From Rhabditoides inermis (lineage: Eukaryota > Nematoda > Chromadorea > Rhabditida > Rhabditidae), in NCBI GenBank assembly GCA_963966185.1, contig CAWZYM010000265.1:1-64000 (forward strand): 64,000 bases of DNA. Direction: 5' to 3'. Both the position numbers and the translations under genes were made by a program. Shown here in pieces: positions 45,098 through 57,908 of the stretch. The notes beneath the pieces are model-generated. The model ran no database searches. It saw only the letters and a program-made list of their open reading frames with translations, and was not told where the DNA came from. How positions within the stretch are numbered: the first letter of the stretch is position 1; the number at the start of each line of letters is the position of its first letter.

Positions 45098-46134
45098 TTT
45101 TATTGCTCTCTGGCGACGAAGTGTCCTGACGTAGTTGGCTTTTTCTCTCTACTAACTTCAGAAGTTCTTGCATTCGTTTCTAAGATTGACAGACCTTTTC
45201 TATACACGTTTTGGGTGTCAAAAGGTTCTGTCGCAGTCATCGCTCTGCCAAACCACCCTTTGTTCTTAACCGGTACTAGGATGTTTGTGCTGTTTGATGA
45301 TTGATAACATATGGATAAACTATTATTATACAAGATCATGAAGTGAATGATTAGTATACAATTCAGCGAAAATACGCAAACATCATCTGCAGTCGGCCGG
45401 TTGAGTGGTGGCGAGAGTCGAACGACGTGACTGCAAAACAAATTTTTTCTCTCGAAGAAACACAGTTCGGTCGTGTTTTGAAGGCGTTTCAGAGTCAGTA
45501 TCGAAGGAGATTTGAAGACACTGACCGCTAACAAGCAAATGGCAAACTTGCTATGTTACGATTGATTCTTGTAGGCTTGCCCCATACCAAGCCTTAGCTA
45601 AAATTAAAAATCTCAAAGAGCACCGGAAGTGCCCTAACTAAGCACCGGACGTTTACGTGCATTCTCGTGTGCGAGAGGTCATTGGCATGCCATCCCGAAA
45701 TGTGGACAGTGAAACATCGGTTCGGCGGCCTAGTGGATAGTGTGCAAACTTCTAGCGATGTTTTAGTGTAGTGTGAGTGTAAGGTTTGAGGACAACTACA
45801 AATACCATTCATACAGTTCAGCTGAACCTTGCGTGATCCGAAACATTTCTAGAGATACAAAAGAGATAAAGTTCTCTAATACAAAATGTTTAGTGACGAG
45901 AGCGCGCCTGTTTGACATTTGATAAGTGGAAAGGTTCTTTTTCATTGAATATTTCATTTTACGCCAGAAATAATTGAAAACGGCTTTTGTTGATTAGTGC
46001 ACTAAGTATATGTCATTGTGAACTACATGTGACCAGTTTCGCTGTTATGTTGTCAGTTTTCGTTTTTGGAATTTACACGATGAGACGTGAACGTTTTCCT
46101 GTTTACTTCCGTGATTTTGTTCCGGGTTCTATGT

Positions 46135-46479
46135 ATTAAAGGAACAGTGGCGACTTCTTTTTGAATCGGAGTATTGTTAAACAATGTATTAACCTAGCAC
46201 TATTGCAGTTTTTCGCGAGAGAACGACGATTCTGCCACTGCCACGGATGCAGACGAAAATTTGAATTGCCCGCCAACGCTTCGATACTGCACGTTCGGGT
46301 CGCAGACATAAGCGCAAATGAACGACGCTCTCCCTTGCTTCATGGCTCAGTGCATGTGCGCTGCGTTGTGACCCCGAGCATCGCGGGATCGATTCCGGCC
46401 ACCGCTAAATGTTTTGCTCGTGTGAAAACGAGGAGTTGTGGCAGGTTGTGGCAAAAATATGTCGCCACTGTTCTTTTAA
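46135..46479 (+). mobile_element. Short TIR element with tRNA-like core (module B2)
   Basis: Copy of 14201-14544. The upstream flank (about 46005) is the empty site for the PIF-like MITE. Confidence 0.65.
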
Positions 46480-46688
46480 TATCGAGAAGCATGTTCTTTA
46501 AATTGACGTGGCGTGATTATCTTGAGACCCTAAACAACATTCCCCATATGCCAAAACAGTTCGCGTCAACATCTAAAACAGTCCGGGTCAACAAATCTGC
46601 GTCAGCAAAGCTAGTCCACTAATGTAAGCCGCATAGTTGCTCAATGAGTAACAGAAAGCGGGTGAACTTGACAACCTATGCAACAGTT

Positions 46689-46690
<2 letters not shown>

Positions 46691-46777
<87 letters not shown>
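46691..46777. repeat. (TA)n microsatellite upstream of srx B2
   Basis: About 87 bp of TA, the shortest of three copies. Confidence 0.95.
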
Positions 46778-46779
<2 letters not shown>

Positions 46780-46797
46780 CGACTGTTACAGCTTACC

Positions 46798-49700
46798 ATG
46801 CCGATAGAGGAGCACCACATCGCAGCCGCGCTCGTTTTCCTCGTGAGTTTTCAGTTATCAGACGTTCTCTCCAAAAAAACCACAAAATCAGATCTCGGCG
46901 TCTGGGCTGACCATCAATGTCACTGTGCTTCTCCTCGTTCGTTTCGTCCAATCACTTCACAACTCATTCGGAATTCTCACCACCGGACAAGTGAGCATTT
47001 TTTTATTATTATTTCCGGTTTTCATATTTCATATTTCATGTTTTTTTTTCGTTTTTTTCACATTTTCCGATCTCTGCGTTCAGATTCTCGCCAACGCCAT
47101 CTTCCTATGCTGCTGGACGTTTGTGTTCTCTCCTATAGTCTTCTTGTGAGTTTGCATTTCGAAGCAAAATTTATTGAAAATCTTTGTGACTATAACAATA
47201 GTGTTGGAATTTGTTGTGTTTTCACAAACTGAGTGTTTTTAGAAAACACTCAGTTTTCATGAAAACAGCAGAAAACTGAGATAGAAAAAAGAGAAACGTA
47301 ATTTGATATCAGTTTGGTCACCATCGGCTTCTGTGACACCTAAACGACACTTCAAAATTCGGAAAAAAAAGCATTTGCTAATCAACAAATTGCTACTCAA
47401 TGTACGCATTAATTCGTCGTCACAAGTTGATTTCAGCGACCTCACTTCACTCAAAGATGTGTCGTTCTCGAGACATGTGGGCACAATTCTGCGGGTGTGC
47501 TATGACATTGTCATACTCTCACACTTTTTCGTGTCCATCAACAGGTTCTGCGCCGTATTCACACCGATAGCGTACATGAAAGTGAGGAAAGGAGAAGCGA
47601 TAAAAATAATGCAAAGATTATTATCTTATTAAAGAACTTCCGTAAGAGAAGAGTTTGTGTTACCAAACGTAATGCAACAAAAGCTCATGCATTTTATACA
47701 ATCGAAATAGTACACGAGCCTGCTCTTTCTGCAAAAAAAAAACTAATGCGAGCAAATGTTGTACATCGGCAAACTGATTCTGGATACGGCGGAACGCGAA
47801 TTCTTGCACCGGATGTTAGGCTACTTCTACTCAAACCGTCGCCACAACTCGCAGTTGTATCGGGATGTAAACAACATCTACTCCCGTCTCCTGCGCATAA
47901 AGTGCAAGCTGCTCACCCCCTCGCGGCAAGTGGCGGCAACGAGAGTTCGTCTCTTAGGACACGTGCTGCGGCGAGAAGACCATCGGATTGTGACGCAAGC
48001 TGCACTCACACTACCGCCGCCGGAGTGGAGACGAGGCCCAGGAAGGAAACGCGCCACATGGGACGAGAAGCTGAAGGAGGATGTCGGGCCCACGCCTGCC
48101 GTGCGCGCCAAGGTTACCTCGAGAGACACTTCGTTCCGCAGAGCTTGGAACACTTGCAACGGGCAGTGGATGGACGCTGTTATGGACATGGCACAAGACC
48201 GCGTCAAGTGGTCAGAATTGGTTCACGCGATGCTCGACAATGCTCGACAATGCTCGACAAGCATTAGGGGCGACAATGCTCCAGATGATCTACGGAGAAT
48301 CGGCCGAGGAGTGAGTGAGTGAGTGAGTGAATTAATGGAGCAGGTTAGTGTAATATTTCGATTGATAAAATGCATGAGCTTTTATTGCATTACGTTGGGT
48401 AACACTACAGAACTGGCAATAGAACACATACATAATCGGGGGTAACACTGCAGAACTGGCGATAGAACACACACATAATCCCATACAAAATAAGCTCGTT
48501 CACTTACTATGTGGCTCAATGCGTGTGCGCGGCGAGGTGGCACAGAACAGATCTCGCTGGTTTATGTTTCGCGTGGTAATGCGCGTTCAAGAGCTAGTTG
48601 CAGAATTAGGTCGCCACTGTTCTTCTAAAGAAATCCAACAGTTCACCCATCTTGTTGAGTCCAAAATTGTATAAATTTTGCAAAAAAAGAATTTAGGTAA
48701 TGCTGATAGGAAAATTTACAATCCCAATGTCATTTCTATGTAAAATCAAGCAGTACCAAAAGTTTGCCTCCAGCCGGAACCGAACTCCGGCTGTGTACCT
48801 CAACGGGCGGAACAGCTTACCACAATACTACTATGCAGGGAATAGCTTATCACAATACTACTATGCAGGGAATAGCTTACCACAATACTACTATGCATCA
48901 ATACAATCCACAGGCAGTGCGGAATGTGCACTCTCTGTCTGCTGGGGGCAGCCGGTGTGCACCACCCCCTCCCTAGAAAACCATTCGTACACGGGGGATT
49001 TCCTGCCCCTCAGGGGGCGCGCGCGCGTATCTCACTTCATACAACAGCCAGCGTTACCAAAATCGAAACTTAACCATTTTCTAACATCCTGATAACACCT
49101 ATCATCATCACATTGTTCTCGCAAAAAAATATAAGGTACCTTTCGTTCAGTCGCCTTTGGCGTTTCTAGCGCGTGACTATTCTTAACACAAACCAACCAG
49201 CGCTACAGCGCTGGTTGTAATGAGAGAGAGATTCAGAGTTAGAGAAAGTACAAGAAGAAAGAAAGAGAGAAAGAAAGAAAGAAAGAAATGAAGAGTTTCA
49301 GTACTTCACTCAACGTCTCGCCAAGTGGCTAGTGTTTATGATGTGGTCTGCCTCCATTCTCACCTCTCTCTCCATCTACACATTCAGTAGGCAAACTTTC
49401 TCGCACACAACATCTGAAAAAAAACGTTCCAGATCACTGCTACTTCACGTATTTGGAGGATTCCTGGGCGTATGGTTTCATTCCGGACGCGTTCTGCCAG
49501 GAAATCGGCAACAAGTTCGACTTTCTCAAGTCAGTGCCTTGTCATGTTTCACTTGAGTCCGGTCTCGAGCGCAGGGCGACGACGTTCCTTGTGCTGATCT
49601 GTGTGTTTGACACAACTACTTTCGTCAAGGTGTTCGTCGTCAACAGACTGGTGTGAATTAATGGATGTTGCGTCTCAATACCTCATTTCTGCAGAGAAAC

Positions 49701-50244
49701 CGCAACTCGAGAAAGACTTGGACGTCCACGCCACACAAGCAGATCAACTTTCTGAAACAGGTCAATCAGACTCTAGTGAATAAGTACATGTGCTCACCAT
49801 TCCAGGCCTGCCTGCAGGCGGTGGTGTTCCTGGGTGAACTGGTCATCAACTTATACGTGTCGCCGTGGTTCGGCAGCCGACTGGCCAGGTTCTCGCTCAC
49901 CTCGTGTCTGTGGGCCGGACTGGCAGGCGTCGACGGGTGAGGAAGAGGGGCAGAAAAGCCCGCACCTTCAGTCTTGCAGCTTCATCACCTTCTACTACAA
50001 CAAGGAGTTCCACAACATTCTTCGCACCAAGCTCACCGGCGCAGCCGCCAACGGTTTCACGTCAGCCGTTTCTTTCAAGTAGGCTTTGAACCTACACCAA
50101 AAAACAGTGGTTTCAACAAAAAGTGTTTTATTCAGAACTGCCACGATGCAGTCGTCAGTGCACGGCCTGGGCACCGCACACGCGATAAGCCACAGCACAA
50201 CGGAGCCGGCGAGAAAGCCGACTCGAACCACCACGCATCTATAA
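46798..50244 (+). CDS. Srx 7TM GPCR, paralogue B copy 2
   Basis: Exons: 46798-46842, 46892-46990, 47084-47145, 47437-47581, 49302-49386, 49433-49529, 49575-49650, 49695-49760, 49806-49936, 49980-50078, 50136-50244. All phases agree, about 337 aa. Differs from B1 by few residues (for example Leu to Met in TM4, exon 5). Intron 4 holds a second copy of the hairpin-ended element with the RT fragment. Appears intact. Confidence 0.85.
47618..49220 (+). mobile_element. Hairpin-ended Helitron-like element with RT fragment (srx B2 intron 4)
   Basis: Same ends and insertion point as 15703-17313, so inherited by duplication. Confidence 0.6.
47756..48322 (+). pseudogene. RTE-like RT C-terminal fragment (module B2), altered 3' end
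   Basis: Matches 15839-16375 until about 48233, where a GCTCGACAAT unit is present three times and replaces the B1 sequence, lengthening the frame before it rejoins the same ending. Confidence 0.7.
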
Positions 50245-50774
50245 TCGTCTCAACTGCAATCAACACACCCGCACACCACTCAGCAAAAAGCAACACTCTG
50301 TTTCCCTAGACAAAACTTTTCGTGATCGTATGTACGCAATGAACGTTTGTTATTAGACTGCATTAAACATGCGTTATGAGACTGTAGTTTAGTTCAAAAA
50401 CACGAGTGTTTCACCAATGTGGCGCGGCTTCTTCCGCGCTATTCGTCGGCGCCTTTGTTTGTTGATAACTTCATAGTTTGTTTTCTCACCATCAGATATG
50501 CGACCATACCAGGGTTGTTTTCCATACAGCATTCCTTCATCACACCACACATCTCTCGAAAAGGAGCAATCAGAGATTTCGAGTACCGTTAATTCCAAAG
50601 TTCTTCTAGTCCAGAACAAGATGTTTTCTGATAAAGGACGGGTATTTGTGTCCTGTTCTCTGCAACAACCTGTTCCAACTCTCTTGACCCTCCCCATACC
50701 TGTGCCGCAACACCGCCTTTCTATAGCCCATAGCTGATTACTGCAGGTAAAAAAAAGTCTGTTTCGAACAATAT

Positions 50775-50881
50775 TCCGATTCCTTCTCCTCTCTCTCGTC
50801 TGCCTTGGTCGTATCTCCACTGCAGCTGCCCAATACTTCGGCAGTGACATGGCTGGACTGACCATATTTACCTCATCGGTG
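50775..50881 (+). pseudogene. Signal-peptide exon, diverged copy without ATG (module B2)
   Basis: Initiator reads ATA as in B1. The next ~60 bp carry about ten differences from B1, including loss of part of the Leu-rich core, while sequence on both sides is almost identical. Confidence 0.55.
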
Positions 50882-51025
50882 AGCTTCGACCCTATTAATC
50901 AACAATTGATGATCTATCGTACAATAAACGTTATAATTACTGTTTTTATCTAGCACTTTCGACATTTATCAATTCTTTGGGTGATCAGGCGTTTATTTCC
51001 GCTTCGGTGTTACAATAAAGCATTG

Positions 51026-51260
51026 GGGACCGGGTAAAACGCGGCCCTGGCCCTGGCCCTGGCCCGTGGCCCTTGAGTGGTAAAATGCGGCCCGTGGCCC
51101 TGTGGCCCTGATATTGTGTTATTGTTATTTATGTGTTTTATCTTCTGTTTCAAAGCACAACTGATATGAAACTGATATTTTAGACACGAAAACACCTAAA
51201 AATTATTATATTTCACAATTATGTTTGTGTACGATACTCTAGTTCACTTTCAAACAGTGA
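51026..51260 (+). repeat. Outer inverted repeat, left arm of giant element
   Basis: GC-rich GGCCCT minisatellite for about 85 bp, then AT-rich sequence; near-perfect inverse of 57480-57715. Confidence 0.9.
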
Positions 51261-53930
51261 CCACAACTTTGAATCCGATGCGGCCCGGCCATTCTTTCTA
51301 CTTTCCAAACAGAACTATCTATTCTATTGAAGCCAACCTATCAATTAGACTCCTGTCTACCAGAAAACACTAACGACAGCTCAATAGACACTCTCACTGG
51401 CCCGGTATACCGTGCGTGGCCCTCTCTTTCCACTGTGGCCACAACTCTGAATCCGATGCGGCCCGGCCATTCTTTCTACTTTCCAATCAGAACTATCTAT
51501 TCTAATGAAGCATACTTACCAATTAGACACCTGTCTACCAGAAAACACTAACGACAGCTCAATAGATACTCTCACTGGCTCGGTATACCGTGCGTGGCCC
51601 TCTCTTTCCACTGTGGCCACAACTCTGAATCCGATGCGGCCCGGCCATTCTTTCTACTTTCCCATCAGAACTATCTATTCTAATGAAGCATACCTATCAA
51701 TCAGACACCTGTCTGCCAGAAGACACTAACGATAGCTCAATAGACACTCTCACTGGCCCGGTATACCGTGCGTGGCCCTCTCTTTCCACTGTGGCCACAA
51801 CTCTGAATCCGATGCGGCCCGGCCATTCTTTCTACTTTCCAATCAGAACTATCTATTCTAATGAAGCATACCTTTCAATTAGACACCTGTCTACCAGGAA
51901 ACACTAACGACAGCTCAATAGATACTCTCACTGGCCCGGTATACCGTGCGTGGCCCTCTCTTTCCACTGTGGCCACAACTCTGAATCCGATGCGGCCCGG
52001 CCATTCTTTCTACTTTCCAATCAGAACTATCTATTCTAATGAAGCATACCTATCAATTAGACACCTGTCTACCAGAAAACACTAACGACAGCTCAATAGA
52101 CACTCTCACTGGCCCGGTATACCGTGCGTGGCCCTCTCTTTCCACTGTGGCCACAACTCTGAATCCGATGCGGCCCGGCCATTCTTTCTACTTTCCAATC
52201 AGAACTATCTATTCTAATGAAGCATACCTATCAATCAGACACCTGTCTACCAGGAAACACTAACGACAGCTCAATAGATACTCTCACTGGCCCGGTATAC
52301 CGTGCGTGGCCCTCTCTTTCCACTGTGGCCACAACTCTGAATCCGATGCGGCCCGGCCATTCTTTCTACTTTCCAATCAGAACTATCTATTCTAATGAAG
52401 CATACCTATCAATCAGACACCTGTCTACCAGGAAACACTAACGACAGCTCAATAGATACTCTCACTGGCCCGGTATACCGTGCGTGGCCCTCTCTTTCCA
52501 CTGTGGCCACAACTCTGAATCCGATGCGGCCCGGCCATTCTTTCTACTTTCCAATCAGAACTATCTATTCTAATGAAGCATACCTATCAATTAGACACCT
52601 GTCTGCCAGGAGACACTAACGACAGCTCAATAGATACTCTCACTGGCCCGGTATACCGTGCGTGGCCCTCTCTTTCCACTGTGGCCACAACTCTGAATCC
52701 GATGCGGCCCGGCCATTCTTTCTACTTTCCAATCAGAACTATCTATTCTAATGAAGCATACCTATCAATCAGACACCTGTCTACCAGGAAACACTAACGA
52801 CAGCTCAATAGATACTCTCACTGGCCCGGTATACCGTGCGTGGCCCTCTCTTTCCACTGTGGCCACAACTCTGAATCCGATGCGGCCCGGCCATTCTTTC
52901 TACTTTCCAATCAGAACTATCTATTCTAATGAAGCATACCTATCAATTAGACACCTGTCTGCCAGGAGACACTAACGACAGCTCAATAGATACTCTCACT
53001 GGCCCGGTATACCGTGCGTGGCCCTCTCTTTCCACTGTGGCCACAACTCTGAATCCGATGCGGCCCGGCCATTCTTTCTACTTTCCAATCAGAACTATCT
53101 ATTCTAATGAAGCATACCTATCAATTAGACACCTGTCTACCAGAAAACACTAACGACAGCTCAATAGATACTCTCACTGGCCCGGTATACCGTGCGTGGC
53201 CCTCTCTTTCCACTGTGGCCACAACTCTGAATCCGATGCGGCCCGGCCATTCTTTCTACTTTCCAATCAGAACTATCTATTCTAATGAAGCATACCTATC
53301 AATTAGACACCTGTCTGCCAGGAGACACTAACGACAGCTCAATAGATACTCTCACTGGCCCGGTATACCGTGCGTGGCCCTCTCTTTCCACTGTGGCCAC
53401 AACTCTGAATCCGATGCGGCCCGGCCATTCTTTCTACTTTCCAATCAGAACTATCTATTCTAATGAAGCATACCTATCAATTAGACACCTGTCTGCCAGG
53501 AGACACTAACGACAGCTCAATAGATACTCTCACTGGCCCGGTATACCGTGCGTGGCCCTCTCTTTCCACTGTGGCCACAACTCTGAATCCGATGCGGCCC
53601 GGCCATTCTTTCTACTTTCCAATCAGAACTATCTATTCTAATGAAGCATACCTATCAATTAGACACCTGTCTGCCAGGAGACACTAACGACAGCTCAATA
53701 GATACTCTCACTGGCCCGGTATACCGTGCGTGGCCCTCTCTTTCCACTGTGGCCACAACTCTGAATCCGATGCGGCCCGGCCATTCTTTCTACTTTCCAA
53801 TCAGAACTATCTATTCTAATGAAGCATACCTATCAATTAGACACCTGTCTGCCAGGAGACACTAACGACAGCTCAATAGATACTCTCACTGGCTCGGTAT
53901 ACCGTGCGTGGCCCTGGTTGTGACGCGGGC
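51261..53930 (+). repeat. 178-bp tandem repeat array, about 15 units (left)
   Basis: Period 178 bp, units nearly identical. Variable positions define sub-types (ACCAGAAAAC, ACCAGGAAAC, GCCAGGAGAC). The last four units are one sub-type. Every unit carries a 74-codon frame, but 178 is not divisible by 3, so successive frames rotate and overlap; not a gene. Confidence 0.95.
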
Positions 53931-53956
53931 GGCGAGAGTCGCATCTCGCATTCGCA

Positions 53957-54055
53957 AGCGATGGGCAAGTGTGGGAATAAGTTGCGATTCCGGATGACTG
54001 TGTTCAATATAAGAACGCAGAATAAAATTATTGGCTGATATCTACTGTACTCGAT
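53957..54055 (+). repeat. Inner inverted repeat, left
   Basis: Near-perfect inverse of 55916-56014 (GGGCAAGTGTGGGAATAAG shared). Confidence 0.9.
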
Positions 54056-54309
54056 AGTGTCTATACACACCGCTGAATGCTCCCTCGCATTGATATGGAA
54101 ATGATCTTTACCTGAAATCAGGAGTGCGAAAGTAGGCATTCAAAAAGTCTTTGATTGAAACCTACTATGCAGTTGGATAGATCACCCGTAGTAGTACTCT
54201 GATATGCTAGAACTTTGTAGCATCTATTCATAAGATGAAACATCAACATTTCTAGTCCATTTCCGACCGGTGTCACAATACGTGTTTGGAATGATTCTGG
54301 TTGAAGAGA

Positions 54310-54652
54310 TTTCTGCCGCGACCTGCCACAACTCCTCATTTTCACACGAACAAAACAATTGGCAGTGACAGAAATCGAACCCGCGAAGATTAGGGTCACA
54401 AAGCAGCGCACATGCACTGAGCCACGAAGCAAGTGACAGTCCGTTGTTCATTCGCGGTTACGTCTCCGACCCAAATTTTTGCAGTAAAGTGTTGGCGGGA
54501 AATTCAAATTTTGATCTGCATTCTTGGCAGTTGCAGAATCGAAAATAACGCAGAATCGTCGTTCTTTCGCAAAAACTGCAAATGCGTTAGGTTAATATGA
54601 TATTTAATAATACTCCGAGTCGAAAATAAGAATGGCCTGTTCCTTTAAAGCG
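54310..54652 (-). mobile_element. Truncated tRNA-like TIR element inside giant element
   Basis: Inverse of the 4013-4366 family; right end GTTCCTTTAA kept, left end lost. B box GGTTCGATTTC on the minus strand. Confidence 0.6.
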
Positions 54653-55598
54653 ACAATTTTATTGAAACGTAATCGAAAAAAAAAAATGAATTTTGACTTG
54701 GCGCGCTTTTCAATTTCTGACTATAACTATTGAACTCGAGATGCGTATCACATAGGGATATGTTTATCGGGTTCTACGACTTCAGTTCATGATTGAAACT
54801 TAATTTCATATCAAAATTTTATTTTAAAATTCTCTTCATTCAAGACGTTCTAGACACTCAGCTGTGATGTAACCTCACTTTTCACTCATAAAGCATTCAA
54901 AATCAACTATTTTTTTTCAAAAACATGAAAAAAATCTAGTTTTCAGTTTTAGTAGATTTTATTTGATGTTTCCATTAACTTTTCATAAGTATAATATCAT
55001 TTTTAAGCGAAATTGTCACTGTAAGTACTGTGTACGTAAGTGAAAGATGAAAAAGTAGTAGGAGAGTTAGTATGAAAGAAGTGAAAGAGAAAAATAATAC
55101 ATTGAAGTGCTCTCCAGGGTGTTGTAAAATATTATTGCTACCAAGTTTTAATAAAGCAAATTAATATTATATAAGCCTTACACATAGATGTCGTGTGTTA
55201 GCAGAAAGATGCAAGTGAATGCTGAGTGAAGAGAAGGAGGATACGAGTGGAGTGCCAAAGAGAAGTGATTTTTTCCACTATCGTGTGTGGTCGATCACAG
55301 TTGATTCATGGCGCGCGCTTGTTCTATCCATTGACGACTTGAAATGTGCATCTCAGTCTCAGTCTCTTACTTGTAGAAACAAAACCTGAACAGGAAGATG
55401 CTGGAAAATAAAGGAGAGGAAAAGTGCAGCACTTCGCCCTCTAAATAGTGCACAACAGGCTAAATTGGTAACTACTACTACTGTGAAAAGAACAAACTGA
55501 ACTGATTGAGCGGAGCTCTTTTTACGAACGGAGTTAGTTTCAAAACCAAGCGCTCATTTCTGGCAACTTTACATTACTTTACCCATCTTCCGAAGTCA

Positions 55599-55865
55599 TT
55601 AAAGGAACAGTGGCGACTTAATTCTGCAACTAGCTCTCTTGAACGCGCATTACCACTCATGCAAAACATTTTCCGTTGACAGGACTCGAACCTGGAAGTC
55701 GTGGCGGGACCAATTTTGAGTTTGAAAAAAAATGTTGCAACAGCGAGTTGCAACATTTGAAAGCAATGGATAATCGTTGTTCTTTCTCACAAATCGATTG
55801 AGATTTCGGTGAATATGATTCTTTCGATCATTCCGAGTCAAAAAAAATCGCCAGTGTACCTTTAA
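55599..55865 (-). mobile_element. tRNA-like TIR element inside giant element
   Basis: Ends TTAAAGGAACAGTGGCGACTT and AATCGCCAGTGTACCTTTAA; tRNA-like core on the minus strand with B box GGTTCGAGTCC. Shares the terminal repeats of the 14201-14544 element but has a different core. Confidence 0.65.
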
Positions 55866-55915
55866 CATGCGTTTGCGATGCGACGTACGCCGCGGCCGCA
55901 TGTGGCCACAGTGAA

Positions 55916-56014
55916 AAGAGATATAGTACAGTAGATATCAGCCAATAATTTTATTCTGCGTTCTTAAATTGAACACAGTCATCCGGAATCGCAACTTATT
56001 CCCACACTTGCCCA
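55916..56014 (-). repeat. Inner inverted repeat, right
   Basis: Inverse of 53957-54055. Confidence 0.9.
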
Positions 56015-56019
56015 AAGAA

Positions 56020-57487
56020 GAAAGAATGGCCGGACCGCATCGGATTCAGAGTTGTGGCCACAGTGGAAAGAGAGGGCCACGCACGGTATACCGGGCCAGT
56101 GAGAGTGTCTATTGAAATGTCGTTAGTGTTTTCTGGTAGACAGGTGTCTAATTGATAGGTATGCTTCATTAGAATAGATAGTTCTGATTGGAAAGTAGAA
56201 AGAATGGCCGGGCCGCATCGGATTCAGAGTTGTGGCCACAGTGGAAAGAGAGGGCCACGCACGGTATACCGGGCCAGTGAGAGTGTCTATTGAAATGTCG
56301 TTAGTGTTTTCTGGTAGACAGGTGTCTAATTGATAGGTATGCTTCATTAGAATAGATAGTTCTGATTGGAAAGAAGAAATAATGGCCGGACCGCATCGGA
56401 TTCAGAGTTGTGGCCACAGTGGAAAGAGAGGGCCACGCACGGTATACCGGGCCAGTGAGAGTGTCTATTGAGCTGTCGTTAGTGTTATCTGGTAGACAGG
56501 AGTCTAATTGATAGGTATGCTTCAATAGAATAGATAGTTCTGGTTGGAAAGTAGAAAGAATGGCCGGACCGCATCGGATTCAGAGTTGTGGCCACAGTGG
56601 AAAGAGAGAGCCACGCACGGTATACCGGGCCAGTGAGAGTGTTTATTGAGCTGTCGTTAGTGTTTTCTGGCATACAGGTGTTTAGTTGATAGGTATGCTT
56701 CATTAGAATAGATAGTTCTGATTGGAAAGTAGAAAGAATGGCCGGGCCGCATCGGATTCAGAGTTGTGGCCACAGTGGAAAGAGAGGGCCACGCACGGTA
56801 TACCGGGCCAGTGAGAGTGTTTATCGAGCTTTCGTTAGTGTTTTCTGGCAGACAGGTGTCTAGTTGATAGGTATGCTTCATTGGAATAGATAGTTCTGAT
56901 TGGAAAGTAGAAAGAATGGCCGGGCCGCATCGGATTCAGAGTTGTGGCCACAGTGGAAAGAGAGGGCCACGCACGGTATACCGGGCCAGTGAGAGTGTCT
57001 ATTGAGCTGTCGTTAGTGTCTCCTGGTAGACAGGTGTCTAATTGATAGGTATGCTTCATTAGAATAGATAGGTCTGATTGGAAAGTAGAAAGAATGGCCG
57101 GGCCGCATCGGATTCAGAGTTGTGGCCACAGTGGAAAGAGAGGGCCACGCACGGTATACCGGGCCAGTGAGAGTATCTATTGAGCTGTCGTTAGTGTTTT
57201 CTGGTAGACAGGTGTCTAATTGATAGTTATGCTTCATTAGAATAGATAGTTCTGATTGAAAAGTAGAAAGAATGGCCGGGCCGCATCGGATTCAGAGTTT
57301 TGGCCACAGTGGAAAGAGAGGGCCACGCACGGTATACCGGGCCAGTGAGAGTATCTATTGAGCTGTCGTTAGTGTTTTCTGGTAGACAGGTGTCTAATTG
57401 AAAGATATGCTTCAATAGAATAGATAGTTCTGATTGGAAAGTAGAAAGAATGGCCGGGCCGCATCGGATTCAGAGTTGTGGTCACTG
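56020..57487 (-). repeat. 178-bp tandem repeat array, about 8 units (right)
   Basis: Same unit as the left array in inverse orientation, more diverged between units (for example different bases at the Asp/Gly/Asn positions of the shadow frame). Confidence 0.95.
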
Positions 57488-57715
57488 TTTGAAAGTGAAC
57501 TAGAGTATCGTACACAAACATAATTGTGAAATATAATAATTTTAGGTGTTTTCGTGTCTAGAATGTCAGTTTCATATCAGTTGTGCTTTGAAACAGAAGA
57601 TAAGACACATAAATAACAATAACACAATATCAGGGCCACAGGGCCACGGGCCGCATTTTACCACTCAAGGGCCACGGGCCAGGGCCAGGGCCAGGGCCGC
57701 GTTTTACCCGGTCCC
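57480..57715 (-). repeat. Outer inverted repeat, right arm of giant element
   Basis: Inverse of 51026-51260. Confidence 0.9.
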
Positions 57716-57908
57716 AAAGCATTGTGTATATAACGGGCGATCAGCTGATAATTTCATTTTCTAAGTCTAAACAAACGTTTCGAAGTTTGCTTGTTGTTCC
57801 GTGTGTTTATATATATAATGTTTATTTGTTATACTTCTTTAGTTCTTGTAAGATTGTTTGGTTAATTTTATTTTATCTCATTTCATATATAACAACCATT
57901 GGCATACA

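Larger units (their letters stand above)
54056..55915. other. Unique centre of the giant element
   Basis: AT-rich, no coding sequence for a transposase seen in any frame. Contains two tRNA-like TIR elements and a perfect hairpin near 55732-55757 (TGTTGCAAC, AGCGA loop). Confidence 0.7.
51026..57715. mobile_element. Giant 6.69-kb fold-back element with opposed 178-bp repeat arrays and 9-bp target duplication
   Basis: Ends GGGACCGGGTAAAACGCG and exact inverse, flanked by AAAGCATTG at 51017-51025 and 57716-57724. The sister copy has a single AAAGCATTG at 19107-19115 with otherwise continuous flanks, so insertion is proven. From each end inward: about 235-bp outer inverted repeat starting with GGCCCT minisatellite, a tandem array of a 178-bp unit, and a ~100-bp inner inverted repeat. 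The 1.86-kb centre has no transposase and only degraded tRNA-like elements. The layout (9-bp duplication, long TIRs made largely of tandem repeats) is like Foldback elements of the Mutator superfamily. Non-autonomous. Confidence 0.92.

Noticed and set aside
51261..53930. CRISPR-like appearance of regularly spaced repeats
   Set aside because: Units are contiguous 178-bp tandem repeats without unique spacers, in a eukaryotic genome.
51327..57415. Series of 74-codon open frames in every 178-bp unit
   Set aside because: Unit length is not a multiple of 3, frames overlap and rotate, and there is no start context, splice site or known domain; they are by-products of the repeat.
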